From the NCBI GenBank assembly GCA_019454105.1, contig CP075364.1:1677362-1741361 (forward strand): a stretch of DNA of 64,000 nt. The letters run 5' to 3'. This document shows positions 7,720-16,250 of this stretch, piece after piece. Both the position numbers and the translations under genes were made by a program. Numbering within the stretch: the stretch's first letter is position 1; every line of letters begins with the position of its first letter. Under the pieces are notes generated by a model. The model saw only the letters and a program-made list of their open reading frames with translations. It had not been told where the DNA came from and did no database searches. This DNA comes from Fimbriimonadaceae bacterium (lineage in GTDB: Bacteria > Armatimonadota > Fimbriimonadia > Fimbriimonadales > Fimbriimonadaceae).

Positions 7720-8607
7720 ATGCCGCCCGATTTCACCGACCTTCGCTTCAACGGAAAAATGGCCAACAACGGTCCGTACGTCACCCAACTCGTGACTCAA
7801 AGCCGCTGGTGGGAGTCTGGCAACGAGTACCGGGCCTTCTACTACGCTGGCGCGACCGCGCGCATCGAGCTCGCCGTGCCTTCGGGGTCGACCGACTCGT
7901 CAGCCCGGGCCGCGACCTATCGGGAGAGCCAGTTCACCCCAGGGCTCATCGTCGGCGACTCGAACGCGACCGGCTCTCCCATCATGCCCATGCTTTGGAC
8001 CAGCAACACGTCGTTCCAACGGTACGCGCGACAAGGATTCGTCTACGGGACGTTCCTCGACGTCAACACGAGCGCCGAGTGCGCGGGCTTTTACGAGGAC
8101 AATAACGGTGCGCGCGAAGCAGTTGTCCGGAGAACGGACAACGAAATCGAACGACTCACGGATATTGGCTATGTAAGCAGCATGGCCACGTCCATCAACC
8201 AACAAGGCTGGGTCGGGGGCCAGTTGTTCAACGGCTCGGACGGCTCGCCTGCCACAGTATGGGTCAAGAGCGGGTCGACGTGGAACTCTCCTCTCAAGGT
8301 CTCCTCCTCCTCTGACTGGACACCCTTCGCTGGACGTTCGGCAAGGGTCGTCGGCATCACCGACGTGAAAGCCGGCGATACGGCCGGACCCTACGCGGTC
8401 GGATGGGTCGAGCCGACCGCGGGCGAAGGCGATCCCGAAGCCCTCAAGGGACGGGCGTTCATTTTGGACACCTGGGCCGAAATCGACCCCTACGTCGACA
8501 ACGCGACGCGCAAAGTCCGGGCAAGGATCACGGCCACTGCCTCTGGCATCGTCTTCGCCCCCACGACCCAATTGAGCTTCGAGCAACTCAGGCTGGTGGT
8601 ACAGTGA
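7720..8607 (+). CDS. Secreted HAF-like protein, signal peptide encoded in frame upstream
   Basis: The sequence from ATG 7720 gives 295 aa, but the true gene is longer. The same frame is open from 7528, and 7603-7670 encodes a strong signal peptide (SIALAASLLLILLVSGTALS). No ATG, GTG or TTG exists in this frame upstream of 7720. The natural start, ATG 7532, is one frame away because of the TCGCCAG tract; one added unit would join them. The mature part has beta repeats resembling HAF-type extracellular proteins (for example SINQQGWVGGQLFNGSDG). The next gene starts with a GTG overlapping this stop, so the two are translationally coupled. Its function is unknown, probably at the cell surface. 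Confidence 0.7.
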   Translation: MPPDFTDLRFNGKMANNGPYVTQLVTQSRWWESGNEYRAFYYAGATARIELAVPSGSTDSSARAATYRESQFTPGLIVGDSNATGSPIMPMLWTSNTSFQRYARQGFVYGTFLDVNTSAECAGFYEDNNGAREAVVRRTDNEIERLTDIGYVSSMATSINQQGWVGGQLFNGSDGSPATVWVKSGSTWNSPLKVSSSSDWTPFAGRSARVVGITDVKAGDTAGPYAVGWVEPTAGEGDPEALKGRAFILDTWAEIDPYVDNATRKVRARITATASGIVFAPTTQLSFEQLRLVVQ

Positions 8608-9677
8608 GAGTCGCCCTCTTCTTGGCGTGCCTCGCTGGGGCCACTGCAAGTTCGGCCAACCCACTGTTCAAAGTCGTTGCCGCCTATGAACAGACTCAGT
8701 TTAACCGCGTCGGCAACGGCGGCACTGCTGTCGGCTTTGGAGGGGGCGGATTCGACGTCGCGTGGAGCCGCGACATGGGGCGTGTCCGCATCCCGACCTC
8801 AGAGGGAACGACCGTGCCTGGCTCCGTCAAGGTGCAAGGCGTCAATGGGTCGGGGGTCGCAGTCGGATACCAGGATTGGGACGTGCCAGGAAAGCCGACC
8901 TACCGGAACGCTTTCGTGTGGGACGCTGTCAACGGCACCCGGCTCATTGGCGACTTTGGGCCGTACCAGTCCGAGGCGTACGGCATCAGCGACGCGGGCC
9001 ACATTGTCGGGCGCTACTACGGTGCTGTTTCTGCCGTGCCCTGGATGTGGCGGCCCGGCACCGGGCAAGAGGACCTCGAGCTCCTGCCCGGATGGACCGG
9101 AGGCGACGCCGAGTTCGTCAACTCCTCCGGCCTCGCCGTCGGGACCGCCTACTCCGCCACTCTGCCCCGCACCCGCGTCGCCTGGGATCCCGACGGAAAG
9201 ATCCGCGTCCTCGCCCCCGCCCCCGGATGGCGCGACTTCAGCGTCGCCGACCTCAACGAGGGCGGCTACATGACCGGGCTCTCCGAAGACACCGTCAGCC
9301 AGGCCTTCCTCCGAGACCCCGACGGCAACTACACCGTCATCCAGAACCCCTTCAACCCAGCGGCATGGACGTGGGGAGTCGGGCTCAACAACAAGAACGA
9401 GATGGTCGGGCGCTTCAACGGCGGCAACCAGCAGAACAGAGGCTTCTACTGGACCGCCGCCAGCGGCCTCCTTGTCATCGACCACCACCTCGCCCCTGGC
9501 AGCGAAGGCTGGGAGATCCGCTTCGCCCAGGACATCAGCGACGACGGCCTCATCGTCGGCACAGGCCGCAAGGACGGGATCGTCTACGGCGTCGTGCTCC
9601 AGGTCGTTCCCGAACCGTCCCTCGCCCTCGCCCCCCTCGCCGCCCTCGCCCTCGCGCGCCGCCGCCGGACCAGATAA
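8604..9677 (+). CDS. Secreted HAF-repeat protein with PEP-CTERM-type anchor
   Basis: 357 aa, starting at GTG 8604 inside the GTGA overlap with the previous stop. The signal peptide is VRVALFLACLAGATASSAN. The body is a series of beta-propeller-like HAF repeats with recurring phrases such as YGISDAGHIVGRYYG, FVNSSGLAVG and QDISDDGLIVGTG. The C-terminus is PEP followed by a hydrophobic stretch and RRRRTR, a PEP-CTERM sorting signal, so it should be processed by an exosortase and displayed at the surface. The tail differs from the two near-identical PEP-CTERM tails elsewhere in the window. The ligand or role is unknown. Confidence 0.8.
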   Translation: MRVALFLACLAGATASSANPLFKVVAAYEQTQFNRVGNGGTAVGFGGGGFDVAWSRDMGRVRIPTSEGTTVPGSVKVQGVNGSGVAVGYQDWDVPGKPTYRNAFVWDAVNGTRLIGDFGPYQSEAYGISDAGHIVGRYYGAVSAVPWMWRPGTGQEDLELLPGWTGGDAEFVNSSGLAVGTAYSATLPRTRVAWDPDGKIRVLAPAPGWRDFSVADLNEGGYMTGLSEDTVSQAFLRDPDGNYTVIQNPFNPAAWTWGVGLNNKNEMVGRFNGGNQQNRGFYWTAASGLLVIDHHLAPGSEGWEIRFAQDISDDGLIVGTGRKDGIVYGVVLQVVPEPSLALAPLAALALARRRRTR

Positions 9678-9687
9678 GCTCGGCCCG

Positions 9688-10758
9688 ATGCGCCTGACGC
9701 ACCTCGTTTCCTGCGCCGGTTGAGCGAGCAAGCTGGGGCCAGCCCAGTTGGCCGAGGTCCTCGGCCGTTTGCCGCGTTCAGCCAACCCCGGCCTTCTGGT
9801 CGGGTTCGAAACCTCGGACGACGCCGGGGTCTTTGTTGTGCCTGGAGCGAGCGGCCTGGCCCTGGTCCAGACCATGGACTTCTTCACCCCCATCGTCGAC
9901 GACCCCTACGCCTATGGCCAGATCGCGGCCGCCAACGCCCTGAGCGACGTCTATGCCATGGGCGGCAGGCCGCTCACCACGATGAACATCGCCTGCTTCG
10001 ATCCCGCCGCCGCCCCGTCCGAAGTCTGGGCCCAGGTGCTGCTCGGGATGCACGACAAGACGGTCGAGGCAGGGGCGGTCACGGTCGGGGGCCACACGGT
10101 CGAGGACAAGGAGCCCAAATTCGGCCTCGCCGTCACCGGGCTGATCGACACCGCCGCCGTCTGGAGCAACGACCGCGCCCTGCCCGGCGACGAGCTCTGG
10201 CTCTCAAAGCCGCTCGGCACCGGGATCGTCACCACCGCCGCCAAGCGCGACCTCGCCACCCCCGATGAGCTGGGAGCCGCCGTCGCCTCCATGGCCGCCT
10301 TGAACGCCGGGGCCCGCGACGCCGGGCTCGCCGCCGGAGTCCGCGCCGCTACCGACGTCACCGGCTTCGGCCTCGCCGGACACCTGTTCAACATCGCCCG
10401 GGCCAGCCGGGTCACCATCCAGCTCTGGTTCGACGCTCTTCCCCTCCTGCCCGGCGTGGAGAGGCTCATCGCCCTGGAGTGCACCACCGGCGGCGGGGCC
10501 CGCACCCGGGCCCACCTGGCCGACCGTTTGGTGTTGGATCCCGACCTCCCCGAATGGGCCCAGCACCTCGTGGTCGATCCCCAGACCAGCGGCGGCCTCG
10601 CCGTCGCCGTCCCTCCCGGGGCCGAAATACCCGGTTTCACGAAGATCGGCCAAGTGGGAGAGACCCCCTCCCCCGATCACGGGGGAGGGGGCAGGGGGTG
10701 GGGGCCGGACGAACCGAGCATCAGGATCGCCGCAACCCAGCCCCCGCAAAAAACCTAG
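9688..10758 (+). CDS. selD: Selenide, water dikinase (selenophosphate synthetase) with selenocysteine at residue 12
   Basis: SelD makes selenophosphate from selenide and ATP, the selenium donor for selenocysteine. The ATG at 9688 gives MRLTHLVSCAG, then TGA at 9721-9723, then ASKLGPAQLAEVL in the same frame, 356 aa in all. The UGA falls exactly at the catalytic Cys/Sec position of SelD (CAG-Sec-xxK), which is known to be Sec in many bacteria. Later motifs agree: DDAGVFVV, TMDFFTPIVDDPY, NALSDVYAMGG, GGHTVEDKEPKFGLAVTG and the C-terminal DPQTSGGLAVAV. A candidate SECIS hairpin follows the UGA. An automatic caller would start this gene too late, at the wrong codon. The C-terminal ~30 residues (GGGGRGWGPDEP) are unusual and coincide with a G-rich inverted repeat. 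Confidence 0.95.
9721..9749 (+). promoter_or_regulatory. Candidate bacterial SECIS in selD
   Basis: UGA at 9721-9723 is followed after 7 nt by AGCTGGG (9731-9737) pairing with CCCAGTT (9743-9749), 7 bp including one G-T wobble. The loop at 9738-9742 is GCCAG, starting with G. The loop begins 17 nt from the U of UGA, in the expected range. Confidence 0.6.
10664..10704 (+). repeat. G-rich inverted repeat with four-run G5 motif
   Basis: CCCCCTCCCCCG (10664-10675), loop ATCA, then CGGGGGAGGGGG (10680-10691) is a perfect 12-bp inverted repeat. The right arm continues as G5-A-G5-CA-G5-T-G5 (10681-10704), a textbook G-quadruplex motif. It lies inside selD near the 3' end and looks like an inserted intergenic-type repeat that extended the coding sequence. 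Confidence 0.8.
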
Positions 10759-10818
10759 AGAAAACTGCCAAGTTCTGGCCCTTCAGCCTCGCGCGGCCCC
10801 GCCGAGAATCGATGCAGG

Positions 10819-11544
10819 ATGCTTAGAGGTGTCTATTCTGCGGGGACGGCGATGGCCTCGGCCCAACAGTGGCTGGACGTCATTGCCCACAACCTCGCCA
10901 ACTCCGCGACGACCGCTTACAAGCGCGACGGCCTCGCTTTCGACGACGGCCTTGTCCGCGAGCTGGCTGGGCCAGGCGGATATGGGACTTCCATCGGAAG
11001 CCTCGGCTCGGGCAGCGTGCTCCAGGGCAAGTACACCGACCGGTCCGTTGGGACGATCAACCGGACGGGCAACCGGCTCGACGTCGCCATCCTTGGCGAC
11101 CAGGGGGCCTTCGCCGTCCGCACTCCCGCCGGAGTCCGGTACACGCGGGACGGCAGCTTCACCCTTGATCCTCAGCGGCGCTTGATCGACCAGCGAGGCA
11201 ACCCGGTCCTCGACCGCAACCTCCAGCCGATCGTGGTGCCGCCAGGACAGCCCGAGTTCGACGCCACTGGCCAACTCCACGTGGACGGGGAGTTCGTCGC
11301 CCAGCTCGGTGTGTGGGAGGGCGGCTTCACCAAGGTCGGTCAGAGCCTCCAGACAGCGACCCAGCCCAAGCTGCTCGATTGGCCAAGGCTCGAGCCCATG
11401 GCCCTTGAAGGAAGCAACGTCAACGCCGTCTCCGAGATGGTCTCGATGATCCGCCTCAACCGGGCATTCGAACTGGCCCAACGACAGATCCAAAGCCAGG
11501 ACGAGAGCCTGGAACGACTGATTCAAACCTTGCGGAACAGCTAA
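10819..11544 (+). CDS. flgF: Flagellar basal-body rod protein FlgF
   Basis: A 241-aa proximal rod protein of the flagellar axial family. The N-terminal signature is clear (AMASAQQWLDVIAHNLANSATTAYK), as are the central GNRLDVAILGDQGAFAV and YTRDGSFTLDPQRRLI. The C-terminal helix LEGSNVNAVSEMVSMIRLNRAFELAQR is the usual polymerisation helix. It is shorter and less canonical than the following FlgG, and comes first in the pair, so FlgF is the better assignment. It opens the flagellar operon 60 nt after selD. No clear promoter was found in that gap. Confidence 0.88.
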   Translation: MLRGVYSAGTAMASAQQWLDVIAHNLANSATTAYKRDGLAFDDGLVRELAGPGGYGTSIGSLGSGSVLQGKYTDRSVGTINRTGNRLDVAILGDQGAFAVRTPAGVRYTRDGSFTLDPQRRLIDQRGNPVLDRNLQPIVVPPGQPEFDATGQLHVDGEFVAQLGVWEGGFTKVGQSLQTATQPKLLDWPRLEPMALEGSNVNAVSEMVSMIRLNRAFELAQRQIQSQDESLERLIQTLRNS

Positions 11545-11643
11545 GGCTGGACTGCCTGCGGGCAGAAGCCAAGGCCGCGCGACGACTTCGGGCGGCAGTT
11601 CAAGCAAGGGCACGACCACCAAGAAACCAGGTGAACAAAGCCC

Positions 11644-12432
11644 ATGATGCGAGCACTCAACACGGCGGGAACAGGCATGGTCGCCCAGCAGACCAACCTT
11701 GACGTCATCGCCAACAACTTAGCCAACGTGAACACGAACGCCTTCAAAAGCCAGAGGGCCGAGTTCCAAGACCTCATGTACCAGACCTTCCGGGCCTCCG
11801 GCGCCGCCACCGGAGGCACCGCCACCCTGCCGAGCGCGGCCCAGGTCGGCCTGGGCTCCCGTTTCTCGGCCAACTCGACGAGCTTCTCGCCAGGTTCCAT
11901 CCAAGCGACCGGCAACTCGCTGGACGTCGCGATCAACGGCGACGGCTTCTTCCAAGTGACCCTGCCCGACGGGACTACTGCCTACACCCGCGACGGAGCC
12001 CTGAAGACCGACGCCAACGGGCTGGTCGTCACGAGCGACGGCTACGCCTTGGAACCGGCCCTCACGATGCCGTTGGGAGCCCGCGCCATCACCATTTCCC
12101 CTAACGGCAACGTGACCGCCATCCTGCCTGGACAAGACGACCCTGTCCTCATCGGCACGATCCAGGTCGTGATGTTCCCGAACCCGTCCGGGATGACCCG
12201 AATCGGCCAGAACCTCTTCCGTTCGGGAGGAGGATCCGGCGAAGCGACCCAGGTCATTGCCGGTGAACAAGGATCGGGGACCCTCCAACAGCGGTTCCTG
12301 GAGGGCTCCAACGTCCAGGTGGTGGAAGAAATGGTCCGGATGATCACGGCCCAGCGCGCGTATGAGATCAACTCGAAGGCGATCCAGACCGCCGACGACA
12401 TGCTGAGCATCCTCAACAACCTCAAGCGGTGA
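11644..12432 (+). CDS. flgG: Flagellar distal rod protein FlgG
   Basis: A 262-aa distal rod subunit that passes through the P and L rings. It begins MMRALNTAGTGMVAQQTNLD with the ANNLANVNTNAFKSQRAEFQDLMYQ motif specific to FlgG. Then come GNSLDVAINGDGFFQV, YTRDGALKTDANG and the C-terminal LEGSNVQVVEEMVRMITAQRAYEINSKAIQ. Length is standard. A 99-nt gap separates it from flgF, the largest in this operon. Its stop overlaps the start of flgA by 4 nt, so the two are likely translationally coupled. Confidence 0.97.
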   Translation: MMRALNTAGTGMVAQQTNLDVIANNLANVNTNAFKSQRAEFQDLMYQTFRASGAATGGTATLPSAAQVGLGSRFSANSTSFSPGSIQATGNSLDVAINGDGFFQVTLPDGTTAYTRDGALKTDANGLVVTSDGYALEPALTMPLGARAITISPNGNVTAILPGQDDPVLIGTIQVVMFPNPSGMTRIGQNLFRSGGGSGEATQVIAGEQGSGTLQQRFLEGSNVQVVEEMVRMITAQRAYEINSKAIQTADDMLSILNNLKR

Positions 12433-13529
12433 CGACGATGACGATCCTTTCCCTCGCAGCCGCCACCCTCTCGCTGAGCGTCGAAGGCGTCGGCTATCTG
12501 CGGTTCACCGTAGAGGGCCGCACCGTGTACGCCCGAAGCGCCAACCTTGTGGTCGCCGACGGCCGTCTGTCCCACGAATCGGGGGCGCCCCTGGCCCCCG
12601 TCATCACCATGGCCAGCATGGACGGCGTGGCCATCGAGCCGGACGGCACCGTCCGCGCCTCAGGCCGGGCTGTCGGAAGGTTGGTCTTGGCCGAACTTGA
12701 GGGCGAGCCGGTGCGCCAGACCGAGCACGGGCTGCTCGTCTTCTCTGTCCGCGCCAGGATCGGGATGCCGGGCACCAACGGCTTCGGCTTGCTGAAGACC
12801 GGCGCGCCGCCCGAAGTGACCGTCCGTGAGAGCGCCGCCACCAACCGAGAACCCGTCCAGTCCGCCCCGACCCTGGTCAAGTTCGCGGCCGAGACTTCGG
12901 TCCAGACCGAAGAGTTCACTGTCGGCCAACTGGCCGAGGCTCCGGCCCAACTCCGGCCGGTCGTGCTCGGCAAGACACCACCGTTCGGAGTGCCCAGGAT
13001 GATCGACCGCGTCTTCATCGAGGCGAAGATCCGCCAAGCGGGACTCGACCCGTCCCAATTCCGGCTCCAGATCCCCTCACGGGTCACCGTGACCCGAGCG
13101 GGCCAATCGGTCGAACACAGCCGGTTTGTGACCGCTGCGATGGCCGCCGCCGCCAATCGGGGCACCGTCGAGCCCGCTGGCCAGCCGACCAGCCAGCCCA
13201 TGGTCGTCCCTGCCGGTGTCGTCGAACTGATCGCCGAGAGCGTGACCGGATCCGGCAACGAGGTCAACGTCACCGTCGCCGCCGTCATCGACGGCGAGCG
13301 GTTCAACGCCCGGACGATCAAGCTGAGGACCGTGGCCCCCTCGACCACAGTCCGATCCGGACAGACCGTCTCTGTGAGGATCCAGGCTGGCGGCGTGGTC
13401 GTCACCGCCAAAGGGCGCGTCGCCTCTGTCGACCAGCGCACCGGGATCGTCACGGTCAAGATCGAGACGACGGGGGCTGTGCTCACCGGCACTGTCGCCG
13501 CCGACGGCACGGTGGAGGTGAAGCCGTGA
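12429..13529 (+). CDS. flgA: Flagellar P-ring assembly chaperone FlgA
   Basis: 366 aa, exported (MTTMTILSLAAATLSLSVEG). FlgA helps FlgI polymerise around the rod in the periplasm. The C-terminal third carries the SAF/FlgA beta domain with AATVTLTSL-like strands and the closing segment TVRSGQTVSVRIQAGGVVVTAK, which matches the family. The N-terminal ~200 residues are longer than in enterobacterial FlgA and are not recognised; they have Ser/Thr-rich strand segments. Position between flgG and flgH supports the call. It overlaps both neighbours by 4 nt. Confidence 0.85.
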   Translation: MTTMTILSLAAATLSLSVEGVGYLRFTVEGRTVYARSANLVVADGRLSHESGAPLAPVITMASMDGVAIEPDGTVRASGRAVGRLVLAELEGEPVRQTEHGLLVFSVRARIGMPGTNGFGLLKTGAPPEVTVRESAATNREPVQSAPTLVKFAAETSVQTEEFTVGQLAEAPAQLRPVVLGKTPPFGVPRMIDRVFIEAKIRQAGLDPSQFRLQIPSRVTVTRAGQSVEHSRFVTAAMAAAANRGTVEPAGQPTSQPMVVPAGVVELIAESVTGSGNEVNVTVAAVIDGERFNARTIKLRTVAPSTTVRSGQTVSVRIQAGGVVVTAKGRVASVDQRTGIVTVKIETTGAVLTGTVAADGTVEVKP

Positions 13530-14113
13530 GGGCCGTCCTCATCGCTCTGGCCCTGGCCGCCACCCTGGCCGCTGCCCAAGAGAAGGAGAACCCCGGTTCG
13601 CTCTTCAACCCCGGAGCCCAGAACCCCCTCTTTGACCGGACCGCCCGCAAAGTCGGCGACATCATCACTGTGATCGTCACCGAGGAGACGGTCGCTGAGT
13701 TCGCGGCCAAGACCGACGCCACCAAGTCGGAGGGCGCCTCGTTCAATCCGAACTTCGTCGTCGACTTCTTCAAGCGGATCTTCCGTCCCTTCAGCGTCAG
13801 TTCCAGCTCCAGTTCGCAGGCCGACGGCAAGACCAGCCAAAACGGGAAGCTCAACGCCCGTCTCAGCGTGCTCGTCGTCGACGTCACCCCCACGGGGAAC
13901 TTGGTGATCGAAGGCAACCGGGCGATCGGCTCGAACAAACAGACCCAGACGTTCACTCTGCGCGGCACCGTGCGCCCCTTTGACGTCCGGCCCGACAACA
14001 CGATCCCCAGCACCTTGATCGCCAACGCGGAGATCGCCGTCGGCGGCAAAGGATTGATCCACGAACGGCAGCGCAAAGGCCTCATCACGACCCTCCTCGA
14101 CTGGCTCTTTTAG
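13526..14113 (+). CDS. flgH: Flagellar L-ring protein FlgH
   Basis: 195-aa subunit of the outer-membrane ring of the flagellum. It starts at GTG 13526 in a GTGA overlap with flgA. The signal peptide is MRAVLIALALAATLAAAQ. No lipobox Cys is present at the cleavage site, unlike classical FlgH lipoproteins, so it may not be lipidated. Family features are DIITVIVTEETVAEF, the Ser-rich SSSSSSQ segment, LNARLSVLVVDVTPTGNLVIEG and the strand repeats that follow. Its presence is direct evidence for a diderm envelope. Confidence 0.95.
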   Translation: MRAVLIALALAATLAAAQEKENPGSLFNPGAQNPLFDRTARKVGDIITVIVTEETVAEFAAKTDATKSEGASFNPNFVVDFFKRIFRPFSVSSSSSSQADGKTSQNGKLNARLSVLVVDVTPTGNLVIEGNRAIGSNKQTQTFTLRGTVRPFDVRPDNTIPSTLIANAEIAVGGKGLIHERQRKGLITTLLDWLF

Positions 14114-14122
14114 GCGGAAACC

Positions 14123-15391
14123 ATGCATCCCAAGACTCTCACACTTTGCTTCGCCGCCCTCCTCGCCTCGGCCTGTCTGGGGCAACAAGGCGGCCAAGCC
14201 GGCGAACCTCCAGCCGGGGCCCCGGTGACAGCCACTCAACAAGACTCCGCGCCCAAGCTCACTCCCGAACAGCTCGCCGAGATCCAAAAGATCCTGGAAG
14301 AAAGAGCTTTGAAGCAGACCGAGGCCATTCGACGGGCTGAACTCGAAGGCGTCCAGACCCGGCTCGGGGACATCGGTCGCTTCCGAGGCGCCCGTGGCAA
14401 CGTGCTTCAGGGCATCGGGCTGATCGTTGGGCTCAACGGCACTGGCGACAGCAAGTCCACACCCTGGACATCGACCTTGATCTCGAACGTCCTCTCGAGA
14501 TGGGGCACGGCGGTCGACGCCCGCCAGGTCCAAGCCAAGAACATCGCGACCGTCTTGGTCACGGCCGAGATGCCCGCGTTTGTCGCCCCTGGCACCAAGA
14601 TCGACGTGACCGTCAGTTCCAACGGCGACGCCAAGAGTTTGGAAGGGGGCGTGCTGATGCCGACCGTGCTCACCAGCATGACCGACCCCGACACGGTGCT
14701 GGCCACCGCCTATGGCTCGGTCAGCATCGGCGGGTTCAACGCCTCGTCGGGAGGGAGCGGCGTCCGCAAAAACCATCCGAACGTCGGGATCGTCGCGGCA
14801 GGGGCCACGGTCGAGCGCAGTGTCCCCACCCAGATCCTCTTCCAGGGCGGAGTCATGTACTTCGACCTCGACACGCCCGATTTCTCGACAGCCGAGCGGG
14901 CAACCGAGGCCCTGAAGTCGGCCTATCCCGAACTCACCGTCGAGACCGTGGACGGGGCGACGATCAAGCTGACCCTCCCTCAAGGCAAGAGCCCTACCGA
15001 GGTCGCCCAGCGGGTCGAGCTCACCCAAGTCTTCGCCAACACACCGGCCAGCGTCGTCGTCAACGAAAGGACGGGCACGATCGTCGTCGGCGGCAACGTC
15101 CGGCTCGGCCCGGCTGTCATCGCCCACGGATCTCTTGAAGTCCGGATCGCGACCGACTACGTCGTCAGCCAGCCCGCCCCCTTCTCGAACGGCGAGACGG
15201 TGGTCGTCGCTGTCCCCCAGGTCGACGCCCAGGAATCGCCGGCCCAAACTGCCGTCGTCGCCCCGACCGCGACCTTGGACGACCTGGCGAAGATCCTCCA
15301 GACCATGAGGGTCACCGCCCGAGACATGATCGCCATCCTCATGGCCCTCCAGAAACAAGGAGCCCTCAAGGCCAGGATCGTGGTGCAATGA
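14123..15391 (+). CDS. flgI: Flagellar P-ring protein FlgI
   Basis: 422-aa subunit of the periplasmic ring. The signal peptide is MHPKTLTLCFAALLASACLG. Family motifs are GDIGRFRGARGNVLQGIGLI, VGLNGTGDS, KNIATVLVTAEMPAFVAPGTKIDVTVSSNGDAKSL (read in parts), GGVLMPTVL and the C-terminal VVVNERTGTIVVGGNVRLGP. Between the signal peptide and the FlgI core is a ~50-residue Gln/Glu-rich extension not usual in the family. The C-terminus extends past the core with a further ~60 residues (DDLAKILQTMRVTARDMIA). It overlaps flgJ by 4 nt. Confidence 0.96.
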   Translation: MHPKTLTLCFAALLASACLGQQGGQAGEPPAGAPVTATQQDSAPKLTPEQLAEIQKILEERALKQTEAIRRAELEGVQTRLGDIGRFRGARGNVLQGIGLIVGLNGTGDSKSTPWTSTLISNVLSRWGTAVDARQVQAKNIATVLVTAEMPAFVAPGTKIDVTVSSNGDAKSLEGGVLMPTVLTSMTDPDTVLATAYGSVSIGGFNASSGGSGVRKNHPNVGIVAAGATVERSVPTQILFQGGVMYFDLDTPDFSTAERATEALKSAYPELTVETVDGATIKLTLPQGKSPTEVAQRVELTQVFANTPASVVVNERTGTIVVGGNVRLGPAVIAHGSLEVRIATDYVVSQPAPFSNGETVVVAVPQVDAQESPAQTAVVAPTATLDDLAKILQTMRVTARDMIAILMALQKQGALKARIVVQ

Positions 15392-15750
15392 CCATCGGCG
15401 CCATTCCTCCCGACCTCCGAGAGGACTTCGTCCATGCCCTTGAAGCGAGGACAAGCGTCAAATTCGCCGAGCTCCCAGACGAGAAGAAGACCGAGCTCGC
15501 CAAGCTCCAAAGCTCGGCAGAGAGCTTCGAGGCCATCTTCGTCAAAGGGCTTCTCGACCAAATGCGGCGCGTGCGCTTTGCCGAATCGCCCAGTCCTGTC
15601 CGCGAAATGGCCGAGGACATGGCCCACCAAGCCATGGCCGAGCAGGCCGCCCGAGGGCGGCCTGGTCTAGGGCTCGCCCGCCTCGTCTTCCTCGACACCG
15701 CCCAGTCCGTCGTGCGCTCCGAGCCACGACCCGACACGACCCAACCATGA
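15388..15750 (+). CDS. flgJ: FlgJ N-terminal-type rod-binding protein (no muramidase domain)
   Basis: 120 aa. It matches the rod-capping half of FlgJ: KLQSSAESFEAIFVKGLLDQ MRRVRFAES (a helix pair) and REMAEDMAHQAMAEQAARGR. The C-terminal glucosaminidase found in enterobacterial FlgJ is missing, as in many phyla, so another enzyme must open the peptidoglycan. It is located between flgI and flgN with 4-nt overlaps on both sides. Confidence 0.85.
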   Translation: MTIGAIPPDLREDFVHALEARTSVKFAELPDEKKTELAKLQSSAESFEAIFVKGLLDQMRRVRFAESPSPVREMAEDMAHQAMAEQAARGRPGLGLARLVFLDTAQSVVRSEPRPDTTQP

Positions 15751-16235
15751 ACACCATGAACAAAAAGATCAAGGAACTCGAGTCCCTCTGGTGGGACTGG
15801 CTCAGCACCGCCGAGCGCATGCTGCGGAGCCTCCACGAACAGACCGCCGCTCTCGTCATGCGCGACTTGGCCAGGATCGAGCGGATCCAGCCAGAGATCG
15901 ACGGTTTCGCCGACAAGATGCAAGAGATCGACGAGCGGGCCTTGGCCTGTGCCAAAGAGCTGGCCGAAGAGCTGGGCGCCGAGCCCAATCTTCGAGGCTT
16001 GGTACAGGTTCTTGACAAGGCGCAAGGGCAGTCGGTCCAAGCTTTGGCCAACAGGGTCATCGTTACCGGCAGGCACGTCCAAGAGGTCACCGCCAAGAAC
16101 CGGGCCTTGATCGAGACCGAGCTCGAATACATCAACGGCACCATGGCCCTCGTGGCCCAGTCCAGCGAGGAGGCGGAAGGGCCCTATCGCCAGAAGCGGT
16201 CCAACCGCGCTGTGGTGATGAACCAAGCGGCCTGA
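15747..16235 (+). CDS. flgN: FlgN-family flagellar export chaperone
   Basis: 162 aa, entirely alpha-helical, predicted coiled coil. FlgN binds the hook-filament junction proteins FlgK and FlgL and delivers them to the export gate. Sequence identity is low in this family; the call rests on length, helical heptads (LHEQTAALVMRDLARIERIQ, LVQVLDKAQGQSVQALANRV) and the location directly upstream of flgK and flgL. Two in-frame ATGs (15747, 15756) are possible; the first overlaps the flgJ stop by 4 nt. Confidence 0.75.
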   Translation: MNTMNKKIKELESLWWDWLSTAERMLRSLHEQTAALVMRDLARIERIQPEIDGFADKMQEIDERALACAKELAEELGAEPNLRGLVQVLDKAQGQSVQALANRVIVTGRHVQEVTAKNRALIETELEYINGTMALVAQSSEEAEGPYRQKRSNRAVVMNQAA

Positions 16236-16250
16236 ACCGAGAATTGTCCT

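Noticed and set aside
8403-8603. N-terminal extension of the HAF protein at 8604
   Set aside because: It overlaps the upstream gene in another frame and is Arg/Gly-rich; the signal peptide begins at GTG 8604.
12494-15454. 986-codon open frame on the minus strand opposite flgA-flgH-flgI
   Set aside because: Antisense to three firm flagellar genes; the composition (Asp/Gly/Val-rich) is the usual shadow of high-GC codons on the other strand.
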